A stretch of DNA of 54,647 nucleotides from Lentimicrobium sp. L6 (GTDB taxonomy: Bacteria > Bacteroidota > Bacteroidia > Bacteroidales > UBA12170): assembly GCF_013166655.1 (NCBI RefSeq), contig NZ_JABKCA010000029.1, forward strand, positions 1 to 54,647, given 5' to 3'. The stretch's first letter is position 1. Each line of letters opens with the position of its first letter. The position numbers and the translations under genes were made by a program. Below the pieces are notes generated by a model that did no database searches, had not been told where the DNA came from, and worked only from the letters and a program-made list of their open reading frames with translations. This document shows, one piece after another, positions 1 to 9,427 of this stretch.

Positions 1-1098
1 TTACGATAAAAGTATCAGTCCAAGTGCCTTCATTAGAAGTAATGTCTAAGGTGAATTCCACATCTCTTTCTTGAGTGATTCCTGTTGCAATATCAAAATT
101 ATAATCGTAATCACACCATTCTTCACCATTGATATTCACTTCCCCATAATTTTCAGAATTATCGGTGATAGTGATATCAGGATCTTGAGTAGAAAGGATA
201 GCTTCAGTACCAGTAGCCATTTGGTTTCCAGAATTGAAAAGACTTACTGGCATTCTGATGGTTTCTCCACCTTCAGGAAGGTTGTCATCATCTTCGCCAG
301 CAGGGTCGAAGTTGTGAGCAGCATAAGCCAGCTCTGGCATATATACTATATTGTCAGGATGTATTTCAATGGTGAAAACATCAGTCCAAGTACCTTGGTT
401 AGAAGTCATCTCAATGTTGAACTCTACCGTTCTAGTTTGAGTAATACCAGGAGCAATATCGAAGTTATAGTTATAATTTGACCACTCATCGTATCCTGCT
501 TCAATGTGAGGATAGTTTTCACTAGCATCAGTAAGCGTAATAGCAGGGTCATTAGTAGAGATAACTGCAGAAACCACAGTGGCTCTTGCTTCTCCAGAGT
601 TTAATAACTCAATAGGCATTCTAATAGACTCTCCACCTTCGGCTAAATCATCGTCATCAGCACCGGCCTCAAAGAAGTTATGAGCTTGGTATTCTAAGAC
701 TGGCATTGGGCTAGCATTATCAGGATAAATGGTTACGATAAAAGTATCAGTCCAAGTGCCTTCATTAGAAGTAATGTCTAAGGTGAAAGTGACATTAAAC
801 TGAACTAATATACCAGTTGCAACTATGAAATCATAGTCATAATCTGTTTGTCTATTAGCACCAATTGGAATATCAGGATAACTTTCGTTGGCATCTGTAA
901 TCGTAATTGATGGATGGGTACAGCTTAAAATAGCTGAAACATCTGTAGCAACAGATTCCCCAGAATTACTAATATTTACAGGCATGTTTATTGATTCGCC
1001 ACCTTCGGCTTTTCCATCATTATCACTAGAACCATTTGAATCATCTATAATATGACTATAATGGTTCAGGATAGGCGGGTCATCTAAGGATTTTTCAA
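1..1098 (-). repeat. Three tandem 366-nt coding repeats
   Basis: The landmark tcagtcca occurs at 15, 381 and 747, exactly 366 nt (122 codons) apart, so the units are in frame. The outer two copies are closer to each other than to the middle copy: 1-55 and 733-787 are identical over 55 nt, while the middle copy differs at many third positions. Unit boundaries are approximate. Confidence 0.85.
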
Positions 1099-1168
1099 TA
1101 TCTGAGTAGCCATTTGTTGCAAGAAACGCAAATAAGGCGACTGTAAAGAGTAAAGACTTTATATTCAT
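1..1168 (-). CDS. Secreted repeat protein, C-terminal part outside window
   Basis: Reading the minus strand from the ATG at 1168, the frame stays open to the window edge, so at least 389 residues are seen and the C-terminus is missing. The first 22 or so residues (MNIKSLLFTVALFAFLATNG) form a signal peptide. The mature chain is built of tandem units of 122 residues, each with an acidic loop followed by an EGGES or EGGET motif, then a P-V/I-N/E-L/I-N-S-G-E segment, a D-P-x-I-T-I-T-D segment and a W-T-D-x-F strand. This looks like the immunoglobulin-like (NEW3/CARDB-type) repeats of Bacteroidota surface proteins, and the Asp-rich loops could bind calcium; both points are inference. A T9SS tail would be expected beyond the edge. 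No function can be assigned, although such repeats often flank secreted peptidases. Confidence 0.85.
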   Translation of the reverse strand, partial: MNIKSLLFTVALFAFLATNGYSDIEKSLDDPPILNHYSHIIDDSNGSSDNDGKAEGGESINMPVNISNSGESVATDVSAILSCTHPSITITDANESYPDIPIGANRQTDYDYDFIVATGILVQFNVTFTLDITSNEGTWTDTFIVTIYPDNASPMPVLEYQAHNFFEAGADDDDLAEGGESIRMPIELLNSGEARATVVSAVISTNDPAITLTDASENYPHIEAGYDEWSNYNYNFDIAPGITQTRTVEFNIEMTSNQGTWTDVFTIEIHPDNIVYMPELAYAAHNFDPAGEDDDNLPEGGETIRMPVSLFNSGNQMATGTEAILSTQDPDITITDNSENYGEVNINGEEWCDYDYNFDIATGITQERDVEFTLDITSNEGTWTDTFIV

Positions 1169-2015
1169 AATACAAATTTTAATTTTACGATTAGGGTTCA
1201 ATAATTAGGGTAAAAGCGTATCAAATGAATCAGACATCTTAGCAAAAGGTCATCAAAGGTATTGATTATTAGTTATTAATCAAACAATCGGAATATCACA
1301 TAAAGATCTCATTTTCAAATTTACATAGGCTTATAAGTAACTACAATAATAATTATGCCAACATTATAAAGAACTGTTTTCCAAAGGTTATACCGAATGA
1401 TCAAGTATCGCAAAACGTCCAAATTCTGGAATACGAGGACGGATTTGGAAATCATCAAGCACTTTATTAGCATTTCGAATATTTCATGATTATTTAAATA
1501 TAAAACTGATCTTGACTTAAGATCCTATTCCCAAACCCAAGCAATGAAAGAGTTTTAGCATTTTTTTAATTGATAATAGTTAATAAGGACAAGCAAAATA
1601 ATTTTCATAATTAATGAATTTATTAATAAATTATTAACTTTTAAAATAAGACAGTGGAGCCAAAATGAAGCCATAAAATAAATTTTTAATTCATATTTTG
1701 ATTAAAATTAACATACTTAATGGCTTCATTTCTCCAAATATTTGCATTGAAGTTTTTCAAACCTGAGCTCTAGATTTAATAATCGAATTCGATCTACAAG
1801 TTTTTTTTTTAATATTATATGTTCTTATATTATCAAGAAGGATGTCATTGTTAAAAACGGATATATATGATGAAAAGAAACGCATTTAGACTGCCCTAAA
1901 TATTTAGTTTATCCCTAAATTTTAGCAGAGGCTTACTTTACTTCAGATCATTTCAACCATATTATTTCATGAAAATTTGTACCTTAGCCACTTAGCATCC
2001 CAAATTCTCCCTATT
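1169..2015. other. 847-bp AT-rich non-coding region
   Basis: No credible gene is seen on either strand. The region separates two diverging genes (the repeat protein on minus, comM on plus) and must hold both promoters, but I find no clean TAnnTTTG element for either. It contains long A and T runs (for example near 1800) and one imperfect inverted repeat at 1656-1735. Confidence 0.5.
1656..1735. repeat. Imperfect inverted repeat in intergenic region
   Basis: The left arm ends in aaatgaagccat (to 1674). The right arm atggcttcattt begins at 1720. A further ggag/ctcc pairing lies outside, after a 3-nt bulge on the left. The arms are separated by about 45 AT-rich nt. It could be a hairpin or a decayed small mobile element; no function is shown. 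Confidence 0.4.
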
Positions 2016-3554
2016 ATGCTCATTAAAACCTTTGGTAGTACTCTTATTGGGGTCAATGCCATAACCATCACAGTAGAAGTAAATGTAGATCAAGGTGTCA
2101 ATTTTTATTTAGTTGGACTACCCGATAGCGCAGTTAAAGAAAGTCATCAACGCATTGAGTCGGCATTGAAACACATTGGTTATCGATTACCTGGAAAGAA
2201 GATAGTTATTAATATGGCACCTGCCGATATCCGTAAAGAAGGCTCAGCTTACGACCTCACACTAGCAGCTGGTATTTTAGCAGCTTCCGAGCAAATGCAA
2301 TCCAAGGACATCGATAAGTATATCATCATGGGTGAGCTTTCTTTAGATGGCAGCTTACAACCTATTAAGGGAGCCTTATCGATAGCCATACAAGCCCGAG
2401 AGGAGGGTTTCAAAGGATTTATTCTGCCTAAACAAAATGCAAAAGAGGCCGCTATTGTAAATAATCTAGAGGTTTATGGAGCAGAAAACATAAAAGATGT
2501 GATTGACTTCTTCGATGGAAAACCAAGTATGGAAAAGGAAGTTCTCGATACAAGAAAAGAGTTTTATTCCAGCCTTAATGATTACGAGTTCGACTTTGAA
2601 GATGTGAAAGGCCAAGAAAACATTAAAAGAGCCTTAGAAATTGCAGCTGCTGGCGGTCATAATGTGATTTTCATTGGCCCTCCTGGTGCAGGAAAAACCA
2701 TGCTGGCAAAGCGTATGCCCAGTATTTTACCGCCCCTTAGTTTACATGAAGCTTTAGAAACAACCAAAATCCATTCGGTTACAGGAAAACTGAGAAGAAC
2801 AGATGCCCTAGTTTCAGTTAGACCTTTTAGATCTCCACACCATACCATTTCTGACGCAGGCCTCGTAGGTGGGGGAACTTATCCGCAGCCTGGGGAGATT
2901 TCATTAGCACAGAATGGGGTATTATTTTTAGATGAATTGCCTGAATTTAAAAGAACCGTACTCGAAGTCATGCGCCAACCTATGGAAGATAGAGTCGTCA
3001 CTATCTCTCGAGCCAAACTTAGCGTTGAATACCCTGCCAATTTCATGCTGATTGCCGCCATGAACCCATGTCCCTGTGGCTATTATAACCACCCTGATAA
3101 AGATTGCGTTTGTGCCCCAGGAATTGTACAGAAATACCTGAATAAAATATCTGGTCCTCTCCTTGACAGAATAGACATTCATGTGGAAGTAGTGCCAGTT
3201 CCGTTTAGAGAAATGAATAGTGTGGAACAAGGTGAGAAAAGTCAATTTGTTCGTGAACGAGTGATAAAAGCCAGAGAGGTTCAACAAGTGAGGTTTAGCG
3301 AAGACACTAAAGTTCATGCAAATGCACAAATGTCGAGCAAGCAACTGCAAATATATTGTAAGCTTGATGAGGGCGGCAGAGAATTACTCAAAAATGCCAT
3401 GGAACGACTTAGTCTTTCTGCGCGTGCCTACGATAGGATTTTAAAAGTGGCCAGAACTATTGCAGATTTAGAATCCTCAGTAAGCATACAAAATGATCAT
3501 CTGGCAGAAGCTATTAATTATCGAAGTTTGGATCGGGATAATTGGGGAACTTAA
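2016..3554 (+). CDS. comM: YifB/ComM family Mg-chelatase-like AAA+ ATPase
   Basis: This 512-residue protein has the full ComM/YifB layout. An N-terminal ChlI-like domain (about 1-170, with VGLPDSAVKES) precedes an AAA+ module with Walker A GPPGAGKT at 221-228, Walker B LFLDEL at 303-308, and a Cys-rich NPCPCGYY segment near 350 followed by the Mg_chelatase_C region. In naturally transformable bacteria ComM is a hexameric helicase that promotes branch migration of incoming single-stranded DNA. In Bacteroidota it is nearly universal and competence is not implied. The frame extends upstream to 1977, but family members begin at M-L-I-K-T-F-G, so the ATG at 2016 was chosen. It is monocistronic and converges on pgk. 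Confidence 0.93.
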   Translation: MLIKTFGSTLIGVNAITITVEVNVDQGVNFYLVGLPDSAVKESHQRIESALKHIGYRLPGKKIVINMAPADIRKEGSAYDLTLAAGILAASEQMQSKDIDKYIIMGELSLDGSLQPIKGALSIAIQAREEGFKGFILPKQNAKEAAIVNNLEVYGAENIKDVIDFFDGKPSMEKEVLDTRKEFYSSLNDYEFDFEDVKGQENIKRALEIAAAGGHNVIFIGPPGAGKTMLAKRMPSILPPLSLHEALETTKIHSVTGKLRRTDALVSVRPFRSPHHTISDAGLVGGGTYPQPGEISLAQNGVLFLDELPEFKRTVLEVMRQPMEDRVVTISRAKLSVEYPANFMLIAAMNPCPCGYYNHPDKDCVCAPGIVQKYLNKISGPLLDRIDIHVEVVPVPFREMNSVEQGEKSQFVRERVIKAREVQQVRFSEDTKVHANAQMSSKQLQIYCKLDEGGRELLKNAMERLSLSARAYDRILKVARTIADLESSVSIQNDHLAEAINYRSLDRDNWGT

Positions 3555-3640
3555 ATGACAGTTAAAAGATAACAATTTCTAGATTATAGATACAAACCTC
3601 TGACTATCTATTTTTTATTATTAGATACTGCAATAATAAA

Positions 3641-3666
3641 AGCAGCCAAAACTAATTTCAGCTGCT
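3641..3666. terminator. Possible weak bidirectional terminator
   Basis: agcagc at 3641-3646 pairs with gctgct at 3661-3666 around a 14-nt loop, between the converging comM and pgk genes, with A-rich DNA to the left and T-rich DNA to the right. The stem is only 6 bp, so this is tentative. Confidence 0.35.
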
Positions 3667-3678
3667 CTATTTATTTTA

Positions 3679-3720
3679 CGAAGCACAAACCTTGAACCTC
3701 GAACTTTAAACTTTGAACTC
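3679..3720. repeat. Degenerate intergenic short-period repeat
   Basis: The stretch next to the pgk stop is a chain of variants of cttgaac / cgaacttt / ctttgaac. It resembles in style the arrays at 33442-33505 and 34048-34070. No function is known to me. Confidence 0.4.
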
Positions 3721-4911
3721 TTAGTCCATTATCGCTTTAATACCAGGAAGCACTTTACCTTCCATATATTCTAACATGGCCCCACCACCAGTGGAAACAT
3801 AGCTCACTTGGTTTGCAAGTTTATATTTATTAATGGCAGCTACAGAGTCGCCACCTCCGATTAAGCTAAAAGCTCCTTCTTTGGTAGATGCCGCAACAGA
3901 AAGTGCAATGGCTTTAGTACCGTGAGAGAAATTCTCCATTTCAAAAACGCCCATAGGACCATTCCAAAGAATAGTTTTACTCTGAAGTAAAACATCATTA
4001 AAAGCTTTGCGTGTTTCTGTCCCCACATCTAAGCCCATCCAACCTGACTCAATCTCGTCGGCTCTGATTTCTTTTCTATTGGCATCATTATTAAAATCAT
4101 CAGCAACTATCGCATCTTCAGGGATATGAATTTTAACTCCACGCTCCTCCGCTTTTTTGAATAATTCTACAGCTGTGTCTAACAAATCTTCTTCTACCAA
4201 TGAATTTCCAATTTCGCCACCCATGGCTTTAATGAAAGTAAACATCATGCCACCACCAATAATTAAGTGGTCGGCTCTTTCCATCAAATTCTCAATGATA
4301 CCAATTTTATCAGATACTTTAGCACCACCTAAAATAGCTGTGAATGGTTTTTGTGATTCATGTAATACTTTATTGATGCTTCGAATTTCTCCAGCCATAA
4401 CATAACCGAACATTTTATCATTAGGAAAAAATTCAGCGATAATTGCAGTACTGGCATGAGCTCTGTGAGCAGTTCCAAAGGCATCGTTCACATAAATATC
4501 TCCATGCTTACTTAGTTTTTCAGCAAAACCTTTATCACCTTTTGTTTCTTCTTTATAGAAACGAAGATTCTCTAATAATAAAACATCTCCAGCTACTAGC
4601 GCTCCACTCAAGGCTTCGGCATCTTCTCCGATACAATCATCAGCAAAAATTACTCCTGTTTCTAATTTCTTAGATAAAGTAGGCACCAAATGTTGAAGAG
4701 AGAATTTATGCTCAGGACCCATTTTAGGGCGACCTAAATGCGACATCAAAACCACTGAACCACCATCGGCCAATATCTTCTTGATGGTTGGAATAGCAGC
4801 ATTTATTCTAGTTTCATCAGTAATTTCAAATTTATCATTAAGTGGAACATTAAAATCCACTCTAATTAAAGCCCTTTTTCCGGCAAAAGAAATGTCATCA
4901 ATTGTTTTCAT
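3721..4911 (-). CDS. pgk: Phosphoglycerate kinase
   Basis: This is a full-length 396-residue glycolytic enzyme that transfers phosphate from 1,3-bisphosphoglycerate to ADP in the cytoplasm. Diagnostic segments occur in order: RVDFNVPLN near the N-terminus, [54 protein letters not shown] and the nucleotide-binding GGGDSVAA (usually GGGDTVAA) near the C-terminus. The start [20 protein letters not shown] matches the family. It stands alone, with a TAnnTTTG promoter element about 40 bp upstream. Confidence 0.97.
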   Translation of the reverse strand: MKTIDDISFAGKRALIRVDFNVPLNDKFEITDETRINAAIPTIKKILADGGSVVLMSHLGRPKMGPEHKFSLQHLVPTLSKKLETGVIFADDCIGEDAEALSGALVAGDVLLLENLRFYKEETKGDKGFAEKLSKHGDIYVNDAFGTAHRAHASTAIIAEFFPNDKMFGYVMAGEIRSINKVLHESQKPFTAILGGAKVSDKIGIIENLMERADHLIIGGGMMFTFIKAMGGEIGNSLVEEDLLDTAVELFKKAEERGVKIHIPEDAIVADDFNNDANRKEIRADEIESGWMGLDVGTETRKAFNDVLLQSKTILWNGPMGVFEMENFSHGTKAIALSVAASTKEGAFSLIGGGDSVAAINKYKLANQVSYVSTGGGAMLEYMEGKVLPGIKAIMD

Positions 4912-4951
4912 TATAAAATTTTTTTTAAATATTTTGATCGTGTTTGCTCGG

Positions 4952-4959
4952 CAAAATTA
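4952..4959 (-). promoter_or_regulatory. -7 promoter element for pgk
   Basis: TAATTTTG on the minus strand matches the Bacteroidota TAnnTTTG element, and the pgk ATG follows about 40 nt downstream. Confidence 0.55.
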
Positions 4960-5134
4960 CGAATAATCGCAAGATAATTAAAATTTTACTTTTTTGACCT
5001 TCCTTCTTCAATCTTAAAACTATCAAAGAATTATATACACACTAAAACCTAAATATTCTCACAGAATTACACAAATAAATATTAAGTATTTCTCTGTTTT
5101 TTATTTTTATTAATTCTAAATAAAAGAAATTTAT

Positions 5135-5142
5135 TACTTTTG
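5135..5142 (+). promoter_or_regulatory. -7 promoter element for the Fur-family gene
   Basis: TACTTTTG fits TAnnTTTG. It would give a 5' leader of about 75 nt before the ATG at 5224. Confidence 0.55.
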
Positions 5143-5223
5143 TACCCTAATGAGATTTTAGATACAGATTATACATAGAACTGGTTTAAAGATAATCTTA
5201 AACGAGTTCACAATAGGGAATTG

Positions 5224-5688
5224 ATGAAGAACGACAGCAACAAAGAAACTTTCGAGGCGGTAAAAAAGATTTTCACTGAATTTTTACAAAAAAACGGACA
5301 GAGAAAAACACCAGAGCGCTATACTATCCTACAAGAAATTTACAATACTGAAGGCCATTTTGATATAGAAACTCTTTATATCAAAATGAAAAACAATAAG
5401 TATAGAGTGAGTCGCGCTACACTTTATAATACCATGGAACTATTATTAGAATGTGGTTTAGTCACCAAACATCAATTTAGTAATAATTGCGCACAGTTTG
5501 AAAGATCATTTAAATTTAGACAACACGATCACTTTATTTGCTTAGATGATGGTAGTGTTCTTGAATTTTGCGACCCAAGATTACAAGAGATTAAAGACAG
5601 CATAGAAAAGCTTTTAAATGTGACCGTAACCAGTCACTCTTTAACTTTCTATGGCCATTGCAATACCAAATCGGGAGACAAACATTAA
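5224..5688 (+). CDS. Fur-family transcriptional regulator
   Basis: This 154-residue protein has an N-terminal winged helix ([15 protein letters not shown], then [13 protein letters not shown] as recognition helix) and a C-terminal metal-sensing and dimer domain containing [16 protein letters not shown] and FYGHC. Fur/Zur/PerR proteins repress metal or peroxide genes when metal is bound. The family's usual structural zinc site (two CxxC pairs) is not intact: the first pair reads C-L-D-D and the C-terminal pair is absent. The metal it senses cannot be told from sequence. The frame could start at a TTG at 5221, but the adjacent ATG at 5224 is preferred. In many Bacteroidota fur precedes purA; here a sensor kinase follows with its own promoter. 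Confidence 0.88.
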   Translation: MKNDSNKETFEAVKKIFTEFLQKNGQRKTPERYTILQEIYNTEGHFDIETLYIKMKNNKYRVSRATLYNTMELLLECGLVTKHQFSNNCAQFERSFKFRQHDHFICLDDGSVLEFCDPRLQEIKDSIEKLLNVTVTSHSLTFYGHCNTKSGDKH

Positions 5689-5754
5689 TTTTAAAAAAAC
5701 AATCTTCATTCAATATATAGCTTCTTTTAGCGTTATACACTATTGATCTTTTAA

Positions 5755-5762
5755 TATCTTTG
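5755..5762 (+). promoter_or_regulatory. -7 promoter element for sensor kinase
   Basis: TATCTTTG matches TAnnTTTG. The apparent GTG start at 5762 begins on its last base, so translation must start downstream, at the ATG at 5780. Confidence 0.6.
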
Positions 5763-5779
5763 TGTTAAGGCTAGCTAAT

Positions 5780-7309
5780 ATGAACATCTATAATCACCAG
5801 AACAAACTCAAACTTCTACTATCTGTTGTCGGAATTTTTATCGTCAGTGTTTCTCTATGGTATACCAATTCCTTGGTGAACCAAATCAGGCAAAACGAAA
5901 GACAGAATATGGAGCTTTGGGCAAATACCATTGTGAGTAAGTCTCATTTGGTAGCTTCTACAGACTCTCTTTTCCAGAAACTGAAAATAGAAGAGCGCAA
6001 AAGGGTAGCCCTTCTGGCCAAGGCTTACCAAAAGATCTCCACCAACGATTCCAATGAAGATCTTACCTTTTATTTAGATTTACTGAGAGAAAACACTACT
6101 ATTCCGGTTATTCAAACCAATAAAAAAAGAGAAATACTTAGCAGTGTGAATATTGATATCAACACTGATTCTACTAGATATTTAAAAGGAGCTTTACTAA
6201 AAGAATTTACTGAATACCAACCCATAGTGTTGGAATACATTGAGTCGGATAAGTTTTATCTTTACTATAAAAACTCCCTTATATATTCTAGGATTCAGCA
6301 AATAGTGCGCGACCTCAATGAGTCCTTTATAGAGGAAATTGTACTAAACTCGGCTTCGGTTCCTGTAATAGTAACTGATAGCAGTAGAACTCATATTATG
6401 GATTATGGAAATATTGAGGAAGCTAAAATATCAGACACTGCTTTCGTGCAGGAATTGATTCACGAAATGCAAACTCAAAACACCCCTATTACCATTGACC
6501 TCCCCTACTCTGGAAAAAGATATATCTATTATAAAGATAGCCTTTTGCAAACACGCTTAAGGTATTTTCCATTAGCCATTTTAGCCGCTATGGCTTTATT
6601 CATTATATTAGGTTATTTAATATTTAGTACTTCGAGAAAATCGGAGCAAAATCAAGTATGGGCTGGTTTGGCAAAAGAAACCGCTCATCAATTGGGAACT
6701 CCTTTGTCCTCTATGATTGCATGGATAGACCTCCTTCGTATGCAAGAAGTAGACGAGGACTCATTGAGTGAGTTGGAGAAAGATGTGCATAGACTAGAAG
6801 TGATTACAGATAGGTTTAGTAAAATTGGATCCATACCAAAACTTCTTCTTGGCGATGTGGGTGCCGTAGTACTAGAGTTTGTGGATTACTTCAAAAAGAG
6901 AACTTCTAAGAAAGTTAATTATAGCGTAGAGATCGACGCCGTCAATGGCCATAATATTGTGGCCCCATTGAATATTCCTCTTTTTGGCTGGGTGATAGAG
7001 AATCTGTGCAAGAATGCCGTTGATGCCATGGAAGGCAAGGGAGATATTGATATTATACTATTTGAAGATGATCAATCGGTTTATATCGACATCACTGATA
7101 CTGGAAAAGGTATTCCAACAAACAAGCAGAAAAGTATTTTCAAACCTGGATTTACCACCAAAAAACGTGGCTGGGGGCTGGGACTATCTTTGGCTGATAG
7201 AATCATCACCAATTACCATAAAGGTAAAATTTTCGTGAAGAGATCATCTATTGGTAAAGGGACTACCTTTAGAATCATCCTCAAGAAATCAAATTTATTA
7301 CAGAAGTAA
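5780..7309 (+). CDS. Membrane sensor histidine kinase
   Basis: The protein has 509 residues, with TM1 at about 10-28, an extracytoplasmic sensor region at about 30-260 of unrecognised type, TM2 at about 263-284, and a cytoplasmic kinase core. The phospho-acceptor H303 lies in KETAHQLGTPLSS. The ATPase domain shows the N box ENLCKNAVDAM, G1 DTGKGIP and G2 GWGLGLSLA. No receiver domain is fused and no response regulator is adjacent, so it is an orphan kinase with unknown signal and partner. The start at 5780 is used because the longer frame begins inside the promoter element. It converges on atpC with a shared terminator. Confidence 0.92.
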   Translation: MNIYNHQNKLKLLLSVVGIFIVSVSLWYTNSLVNQIRQNERQNMELWANTIVSKSHLVASTDSLFQKLKIEERKRVALLAKAYQKISTNDSNEDLTFYLDLLRENTTIPVIQTNKKREILSSVNIDINTDSTRYLKGALLKEFTEYQPIVLEYIESDKFYLYYKNSLIYSRIQQIVRDLNESFIEEIVLNSASVPVIVTDSSRTHIMDYGNIEEAKISDTAFVQELIHEMQTQNTPITIDLPYSGKRYIYYKDSLLQTRLRYFPLAILAAMALFIILGYLIFSTSRKSEQNQVWAGLAKETAHQLGTPLSSMIAWIDLLRMQEVDEDSLSELEKDVHRLEVITDRFSKIGSIPKLLLGDVGAVVLEFVDYFKKRTSKKVNYSVEIDAVNGHNIVAPLNIPLFGWVIENLCKNAVDAMEGKGDIDIILFEDDQSVYIDITDTGKGIPTNKQKSIFKPGFTTKKRGWGLGLSLADRIITNYHKGKIFVKRSSIGKGTTFRIILKKSNLLQK

Positions 7310-7415
7310 TATTATTATTGCACGAAGCTCTAGTAGGGTTCACAAAATCCACATAGGAAGCTATTGTTTCTTTAGTATTTTGGGTTACCCCTTTTTTCAT
7401 CATCCCATTGACAAA

Positions 7416-7452
7416 AAAAAATCCGATTCACAAAATGCAAATCGGATTTTTT
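7416..7452. terminator. Bidirectional intrinsic terminator
   Basis: aaaaaatccgatt (7416-7428) pairs with aatcggatttttt (7440-7452) around an 11-nt loop, with A and T runs on the two sides. It can end both the kinase transcript (+) and the atpDC transcript (-). Confidence 0.85.
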
Positions 7453-7469
7453 ATGAGATTATATTTTAA

Positions 7470-7706
7470 CTATTGTGCCAAAACCATCACTTTATTATCT
7501 ACCACTTCTAAAACACCGCCTTTGATATCATAAAAGTTTTCGTTTTTATTGGCATCTATCACCTTCACTTTACCTTTAGCTAAACCAGCTATCATAGGCA
7601 TGTGATGATCAAGCACCTCAAAAGAACCATCCAAACCTGGTAATTGAACCAATTCGGCTTCTCCTTCAAAAACAATTTTATCTGGTGTTACGATTTCTAA
7701 ATTCAT
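7470..7706 (-). CDS. atpC: F1Fo ATP synthase epsilon subunit (short form)
   Basis: This 78-residue protein corresponds to the N-terminal beta-sandwich of ATP synthase epsilon (MNLEIVTPDKIVFEGEAELV, LPGLDGSFEVLDHHMPMIAGL, then KGGVLEVVDNKVMVLA). The C-terminal helical hairpin found in the roughly 130-residue E. coli protein is absent, as is usual in Bacteroidota. Epsilon sits in the central stalk and links gamma to the c-ring; without the C-terminal helices the classical epsilon-mediated inhibition of ATP hydrolysis is unlikely. It lies 6 nt behind atpD and is surely co-transcribed. Confidence 0.93.
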   Translation of the reverse strand: MNLEIVTPDKIVFEGEAELVQLPGLDGSFEVLDHHMPMIAGLAKGKVKVIDANKNENFYDIKGGVLEVVDNKVMVLAQ

Positions 7707-7712
7707 AATCGC

Positions 7713-9221
<1,509 letters not shown>

Positions 9222-9241
9222 TTAACGCTTAAAATTTGAAG

Positions 9242-9249
9242 CAAATATA
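9242..9249 (-). promoter_or_regulatory. -7 promoter element for atpDC
   Basis: TATATTTG on the minus strand lies 23 nt before the atpD start codon. Confidence 0.55.
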
Positions 9250-9372
9250 AAACAATCTATCCAAATTCAGGCATTTTAATGCTTCTTTTTTTTAGCGCAA
9301 CTATACCCCTCCCCTAACAGCCTCATTTTATCACTAATATCTTGAGAAATCCCAACTAATTGGCAAAAAAAA

Positions 9373-9405
9373 ATCCTGCCTTTCCAAATATTGGAGAAGC
9401 AGGAT
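9373..9405 (-). terminator. Intrinsic terminator of the MFS gene
   Basis: atcctgc (9373-9379) pairs with gcaggat, and the inner tccaa/ttgga also pair with small mismatches. On the minus strand the stem is followed by a T run (the aaaaaaaa at 9365-9373 on plus). Confidence 0.7.
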
Positions 9406-9427
9406 AATATTTTTGTTAGAGTAGCTG

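Noticed and set aside
71-481. Open plus-strand frame of 136 codons
   Set aside because: It is the complement of the in-frame repeat protein on minus, which is open over the whole segment, has a signal peptide and 122-residue periodicity.
1169-2015. Possible small gene or riboswitch in the 850-bp gap
   Set aside because: No frame with coding features and no recognisable riboswitch core; the downstream gene (comM) is not a known riboswitch target.
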